Below are positions 6,387-8,805 of a stretch of DNA of 8,805 bases, piece by piece; within the stretch, counting starts at the first letter, position 1, and each line of letters opens with the position of its first letter. A program made the translations under genes and the position numbers. Below the pieces are notes generated by a model that saw nothing but the letters and a program-made list of their open reading frames with translations, did no database searches and was not told the DNA's origin. The DNA lies in NCBI GenBank assembly GCA_018058445.1, contig JAGOZY010000024.1, forward strand, positions 1-8,805, in the 5' to 3' direction. Source of the stretch: Negativicutes bacterium (GTDB lineage: Bacteria > Bacillota > Negativicutes > JAGOZY01).

Positions 6387-6479
6387 TAATTAAAAAGCAT
6401 ACTTAAACATTCCTGTATTTATTTAGTATATATTTGTATTGTATTACATTGTGTTACAGATGTAATACGCACTTTCTGA

Positions 6480-7018
6480 GTGACCAGACTTCCTCCTATC
6501 GGCCTCAGCCGATGATCACGAGCGGACGCGAGCCGTCCCCCTGGACTGACTACCAACGATAAGAAAAACCCTCCAAACCACCACACCATCCCAAAACGGC
6601 AATTTCATTCCCTTTGATCGTAAAAAAACGAGCGAATTCCTTCCGTCGCGGGCAGAACGTGGAGAACGAACGGAAACCGCCCAACGCGTCCCACCCATCA
6701 TCCCCATACCCATCTACCAGTCGCCTCTACCCAAACCATCCCCACAGCCCCACCACGCCCTAATTTAACCCAACCCCATCCAAACCCCCGTCCATTCCTA
6801 TCCCATGCCCTACAGGGCATATTAGGGAGGGAGGTACGACCGACCGGAACGAGCAGCAACGAGTGCGTCTCCTGGTGAGGCCTATGAACGATAGGAATGA
6901 CCATCAATCGAAACGGGAAGATCTTCTTTGTTAAAACCGTTCCCCGAGTCGACACCTACCTCACGCGGAAACAACCCATGGACGTAGCAGTCATCAACTC
7001 GCGCTCCACCTCACCGCT
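6480..7018. other. GC-richer region without a convincing gene
   Basis: The base composition changes sharply from the AT-rich promoter region to a C-rich + strand. Apart from repeat copy B it holds a small hairpin ATCGGC-CTCA-GCCGAT (6498-6513) and a dyad CCTAT-GAACG-ATAGG (6881-6895). Open frames exist on both strands, but none combines a good ribosome binding site with plausible protein sequence. It may be imported DNA or a replication or recombination region. Confidence 0.5.
6705..6821 (-). repeat. 117-bp inverted repeat, copy B
   Basis: This is the inverted counterpart of 39-155, identical except at A6712. The hairpin end (ATGCCCT-AC-AGGGCAT, 6805-6820) is on the right here. Sequence beyond both ends is unrelated to the flanks of copy A. 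The two copies are about 6.5 kb apart and flank the relaxase operon, oriT and the coiled-coil operon, so homologous or site-specific exchange would invert that whole block. Confidence 0.9.
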
Positions 7019-7046
7019 ATACCCGTCTACCAGTCGCCCTTCTTAA
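6897..7046 (+). other. Weak 49-codon open frame
   Basis: An ATG at 6897 opens a frame ending in TAA at 7044-7046. Most of its early codons end in C or G, which is unusual next to the AT-rich genes here. There is only a poor ribosome binding site (AGGA abutting the ATG), and the predicted peptide matches nothing I know. Its end overlaps the third repeat copy. It could be a gene remnant or chance. Confidence 0.15.
7019..7038 (-). repeat. Third, 20-bp partial copy of the repeat end
   Basis: These 20 bp match one end of copy A exactly (reverse complement of 135-154) and copy B with one mismatch (6706-6725, same orientation as B). Only the end opposite the hairpin is present. Three copies of this end make it the best candidate for a functional site within the longer repeat. 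Confidence 0.8.
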
Positions 7047-7081
7047 AATCCTTTTTTAAAAATTTAAAAAAGGATTTTAAG
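7042..7081. repeat. 40-bp perfect AT-rich palindrome
   Basis: Two exact 19-bp arms (7042-7060 and 7063-7081) surround a 2-bp centre. It lies immediately after the third repeat copy and about 160 bp before the recombinase gene. It could act as a hairpin terminator in either direction or as a protein-binding or cruciform-forming site. Confidence 0.8.
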
Positions 7082-7107
7082 TTTCACTTCAACCTCAAAA
7101 ACGATGG

Positions 7108-7221
7108 TTTATGATAACTATTCTTTTTACATTTTAATACTCATAAAAAGCCTAATTCCTCTTATCAAAACTATTATCAAAAACAAATTAACACAAACCA
7201 CCTTTTATGATAAGATTATCA
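7108..7221. promoter_or_regulatory. TGATAA/TTATCA motifs, candidate recombination (res) site
   Basis: TGATAA or its complement occurs at 7112-7117, 7163-7168, 7174-7179, 7208-7213 and 7216-7221. The last two form a dyad TGATAA-GA-TTATCA. Small serine resolvases usually act at several dyads of about 30 bp directly upstream of their own gene, so this is the natural place for a res site. Subsite borders cannot be set by eye. Confidence 0.4.
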
Positions 7222-7234
7222 CAAGAGGTGGTTT
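7195..7234 (+). promoter_or_regulatory. Leader hairpin covering the recombinase ribosome binding site
   Basis: AAACCACCT (7195-7203) pairs perfectly with AGGTGGTTT (7226-7234), which contains the ribosome binding site AGGTGG of the recombinase. If the transcript begins upstream, the stem would mask the site and keep translation low. The same dyad could instead be a recombinase-binding site at the DNA level. Confidence 0.45.
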
Positions 7235-7238
7235 ATTT

Positions 7239-7820
7239 ATGGGCATCAAGTATATATACGGTTACGCGAGAGTGAGTACCAGGGAGCAAGATCTGATCCG
7301 CCAGATGGATATGTTAGAAAAATACAACTGCACGGAGATATTGACTGAGAAAATGTCCGGTACTAAAACCAATAGACCAGAGCTGGTCCGCCTAAAGGAC
7401 AAAATCAGACCTGGTGATACATTAATTGTAGAAAGTTTTTCAAGATTAGGTCGCAGCACTAAGGATCTCATGGAGTTGATGGAATACTTCGAGCATAAGG
7501 ACGTAAAATTAATAAGCATTAAGGAAAACTTCGATACAACTACACCCCATGGAAAACTGATGCTCACCGTATTTCAAGCCTTCAGTCAATTCGAGCGGGA
7601 TCTCATCGCCCAAAGAACAAATGAGGGACTAGCAAGCGCAAGAGCCAGAGGAAGAAAAGGTGGACGTCCACGAGTAAAAGATAAAAATATCGAGAAGGCA
7701 TTGAAGTTATATAACTCAAAGGATTATAGTATTAGCGAAATCATGGAAATGTCGGGAGTAAGCCAGGCGACATTATATAGATATATAAAAACAACATCCA
7801 AACTATCAATTTCTAAATGA
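7239..7820 (+). CDS. Small serine recombinase (resolvase/invertase family)
   Basis: This 193-aa protein is a complete small serine recombinase of the Tn3 resolvase/Hin invertase group. The N-terminal catalytic domain has YARVST (9-14) with nucleophile S13 and R11, then R46 and the SRLGRS motif (68-73) with R69 and R72. The long helix with FSQFERDLIAQRT (115-127) follows. A basic GRKGGRPR hinge (138-145) leads to a C-terminal helix-turn-helix (about 162-184, SISEIMEMSGVSQATLYRYI). All expected catalytic residues are present. The frame is open from 7104, but the real start is the ATG at 7239-7241, 7 nt after AGGTGG and at the usual family N terminus. It probably resolves plasmid multimers, or inverts a segment. 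A hairpin follows directly at its stop codon. Confidence 0.95.
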   Translation: MGIKYIYGYARVSTREQDLIRQMDMLEKYNCTEILTEKMSGTKTNRPELVRLKDKIRPGDTLIVESFSRLGRSTKDLMELMEYFEHKDVKLISIKENFDTTTPHGKLMLTVFQAFSQFERDLIAQRTNEGLASARARGRKGGRPRVKDKNIEKALKLYNSKDYSISEIMEMSGVSQATLYRYIKTTSKLSISK

Positions 7821-7836
7821 TAGTTTGGATGTTGTT
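7790..7836 (+). terminator. Hairpin spanning the recombinase stop codon
   Basis: Exact 19-bp arms (7790-7808 and 7818-7836) enclose a 9-nt loop. The left arm is the last coding stretch and the TGA stop falls in the right arm. No T run follows, so it may stabilize the mRNA end or work together with the terminator 27 bp further on. Confidence 0.55.
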
Positions 7837-7862
7837 AATTATAGAGACGCAGACATTTTTTT

Positions 7863-7900
7863 AAAAAGACTGTCTCAATATTACTTGAGACAGTCTTTTT
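7863..7900 (+). terminator. Intrinsic terminator after the recombinase gene
   Basis: Exact 16-bp arms (7863-7878 and 7885-7900) around a 6-nt loop end in a T run on the + strand. A T run on the other side of the stem (reading A on the opposite strand only in part) suggests it may work in both directions. It is the main stop for the recombinase transcript. Confidence 0.85.
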
Positions 7901-7990
7901 TCTCCTAAAATATCTTTTTCAGGAGATTTGGTGGGACAAGCGTTGCTCTCCACCAGTATATTTATATCCAAAACTGAACAATTTTATCCC
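7901..7990. other. Short intergenic stretch between two terminators
   Basis: It holds only imperfect dyads (CTCCT/AGGAG at the left end, TGGTGG/CCACCA near 7929-7956). No open frame, promoter or RNA gene could be supported. Confidence 0.4.
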
Positions 7991-8030
7991 TAAAAAAAGG
8001 AAAAGCCTACATAGACTTAGGTCTTGTAGG
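7991..8030 (-). terminator. Intrinsic terminator of the small RNA and the gene at 8132
   Basis: Read leftward, CCTACA-AGAC-CTAA-GTCT-A-TGTAGG (8006-8030) forms a 10-bp stem with a single bulge. It is followed by CTTTTCCTTTTTTT (down to 7992). Hairpin plus U tract is the classical intrinsic terminator form. Confidence 0.85.
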
Positions 8031-8060
8031 GGTTGACGGGACAGGATTATTCCCTCCGAC
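7991..8060 (-). ncRNA. Predicted small RNA of about 70 nt
   Basis: A strong promoter (8067-8095) should start transcription near 8060, and an intrinsic terminator ends it near 7991. The RNA would have an unpaired or weakly folded 5' half containing GGAGGGAAU and CAACCCC, then the terminator hairpin. No open frame is present. It lies between the recombinase terminator and the leftward gene at 8132, on the latter's strand. It could be a trans-acting regulator, an antitoxin-type RNA, or an antisense RNA for a plasmid function outside the window. I recognize no known RNA family. Confidence 0.55.
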
Positions 8061-8066
8061 AATTAT

Positions 8067-8095
8067 AATATACCAAGTATCAAGCCCTTTGTCAA
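8067..8095 (-). promoter_or_regulatory. Strong leftward promoter with extended -10
   Basis: Read leftward, a perfect -35 TTGACA (8090-8095) lies 17 bp from TATATT (8067-8072), which is preceded by TG at the extended -10 position. It is the strongest promoter in the window. No start codon with a ribosome binding site follows, only a terminator about 30-60 nt on, so it appears to drive a small RNA. Confidence 0.75.
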
Positions 8096-8131
8096 CGGGT
8101 TTTCGTTATCTTTTCCTGTGTTTAGTGCAGG

Positions 8132-8805
8132 TTATTCAAGGTATAGCTTGGGTAAAATCGTATCGAGAGGGGAGAAAATATCTTTATCTCCAAGTTTAAG
8201 AACAAGAGCTGCTTCTATTTCCGGACGTATTACATCAGGTGTAGTACTTTTGTGTCTGGCCAAGTCTTCAATATGAGAAGTAAACCCGATATGTCGAGCC
8301 ACAAAGATTGTGATAAAGTCCAGAATCTCATTACCGGCATGATTAATAAGACGTGCGCTGCAGTCTGCATCATTACAGCTCACACAGTACCCAATCTCTG
8401 ACTTATCGATAAAGCGCACTTCATCAAAACTGTCTTCGAAAGCTTCGGCTGTAAAACGGTCGCTACCGTTAGAAATACTATGACTAAAAGCATTTCTGAA
8501 GTCATTGCGAGTCGAGAGGTCTATGTCTCCGTCATAACGCAGTTTTGCAAATCGATTATGGAATTGCGCTTTAGGATTTGTCGCAAGACTTGCTTGATGC
8601 TCCTTATAGGAAAGGTCTACGAGATAATAAACCATCCTATCGAGATGTTCACAGAAAATAGCATACGAATAGTCATTAGTATATTTACGAATGAGTTTAT
8701 CTGAAAAAAATTGATTTTTAATAAAATGTCTGCCGGTTGCCTGAATAACAAAATCATTGTCGCGAATAATTTTAATAACATCGCTATAAAAAGCATGTAG
8801 CTTAT
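8132..8805 (-). CDS. Hypothetical protein, N terminus outside the window
   Basis: The leftward frame is open from the window edge (codon 8801-8803) to TAA at 8132-8134, giving 223 visible residues. The ATG at 8633-8635 is internal: it has no good ribosome binding site and the frame continues upstream with natural-looking protein (for example HAFYSDVIKIIRDNDFVIQ). The segment just before and after that Met (FFSDKLIRKYTNDYSYAIFCEHLDRMVYYL) recalls the middle of DUF3800 proteins, a family with an RNase H-like fold linked to defence and mobile elements. The typical C-terminal QxADxxAY motif is not clear. An RNAFSH sequence (Rx4H, 47-52 from the internal Met) fits the HEPN nuclease signature but may be chance. 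Several cysteines cluster near GYCVSCNDADC. Function is unassigned. Downstream are a small-RNA promoter and a terminator. Confidence 0.75.
   Translation of the reverse strand, partial: KLHAFYSDVIKIIRDNDFVIQATGRHFIKNQFFSDKLIRKYTNDYSYAIFCEHLDRMVYYLVDLSYKEHQASLATNPKAQFHNRFAKLRYDGDIDLSTRNDFRNAFSHSISNGSDRFTAEAFEDSFDEVRFIDKSEIGYCVSCNDADCSARLINHAGNEILDFITIFVARHIGFTSHIEDLARHKSTTPDVIRPEIEAALVLKLGDKDIFSPLDTILPKLYLE

Larger units (their letters stand above)
6261..6468. repeat. Array of GTATTAC/GTAATAC boxes, operator or iteron cluster
   Basis: GTATTAC occurs at 6282-6288, 6367-6373 and 6441-6447; the reverse complement GTAATAC occurs at 6261-6267 and 6462-6468. Near matches lie at 6271-6277 (ATATTAC), 6346-6352 (GTATTAT) and 6451-6457 (GTGTTAC). 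The cluster surrounds the promoter of the RHH/coiled-coil gene. It may be that protein's operator, a centromere-like site, or origin iterons. Confidence 0.7.

Noticed and set aside
6516..6713. 65-codon leftward frame
   Set aside because: It has no supported start and its odd composition tracks the C-rich strand; no protein features.
6698..6955. 85-codon leftward frame over repeat copy B
   Set aside because: It runs through the non-coding inverted repeat, has a Gly/Trp-rich low-complexity end, and has no ribosome binding site.
7863..7900. Possible insertion-sequence end (AGACTGTCTCAA type inverted repeat)
   Set aside because: Both arms are only 6 nt apart and end in a T run next to a gene end, which fits a terminator; no transposase or second terminal copy is visible.
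7991..8095. Small RNA as antisense regulator of an adjacent replication gene
   Set aside because: No rightward replication gene or leader overlaps this RNA in the window, so the specific claim cannot be supported.
1..8805. Window as a complete circular plasmid
   Set aside because: Joining the ends would leave the leftward gene at 8132 without a Met start before a stop near 38-40, and no replication gene is present.

Overview
The window looks like the mobilization (transfer) module of a conjugative or mobilizable plasmid from a low-GC, Firmicutes-like bacterium. The host guess rests on AT-rich coding sequence, strong purine-rich ribosome binding sites and near-consensus -35/-10 promoters. MobF relaxases occur in several phyla, so the assignment is tentative. 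No replication initiator, coupling ATPase or type IV secretion gene is visible, so the window is probably part of a larger plasmid or integrated element.

Layout. (1) 1-349 is non-coding and carries one copy of a 117-bp G-rich repeat and a GC hairpin. (2) 350-4260 is a leftward three-gene operon: a small ribbon-helix-helix (RHH) protein, a 1016-aa MobF relaxase-helicase, and a small membrane-anchored protein. The ribosome binding site of genes two and three overlaps the stop codon of the gene before. (3) 4260-4860 is a control region. It holds the operon promoter, three GTTTTAC boxes, a hairpin plus nic-like sequence strongly resembling the oriT of F and R388, a perfect 17-bp inverted repeat starting at the predicted nic, and an A-poor stretch with degenerate repeats of about 90 bp. 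(4) 4864-6232 is a second leftward operon: an RHH/coiled-coil (KfrA-like) protein and a small helical protein with an internal duplication. Its promoter (6294-6322) sits in an array of GTATTAC/GTAATAC boxes and a long palindrome. (5) 6480-7046 is GC-richer, has no convincing gene, and carries the inverted second copy of the 117-bp repeat and a third 20-bp partial copy. (6) 7239-7820 encodes a small serine recombinase with dyads upstream and two hairpins downstream. (7) About 7991-8095 looks like a free-standing small RNA gene (strong promoter, about 70 nt, intrinsic terminator). (8) 8132-8805 is the 3' part of a leftward gene of uncertain function that runs off the window.

How the parts fit. 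The RHH protein and relaxase would form the relaxosome at the oriT between the two operons. If the + strand is cut at 4396/4397, DNA to the right enters the recipient first and the relaxase operon enters last, as in F and R388. The coiled-coil operon would then be an early-entering locus whose template is the transferred strand. The recombinase is probably a multimer resolvase or invertase. Whether the long inverted repeat is one of its substrates cannot be decided from sequence alone.
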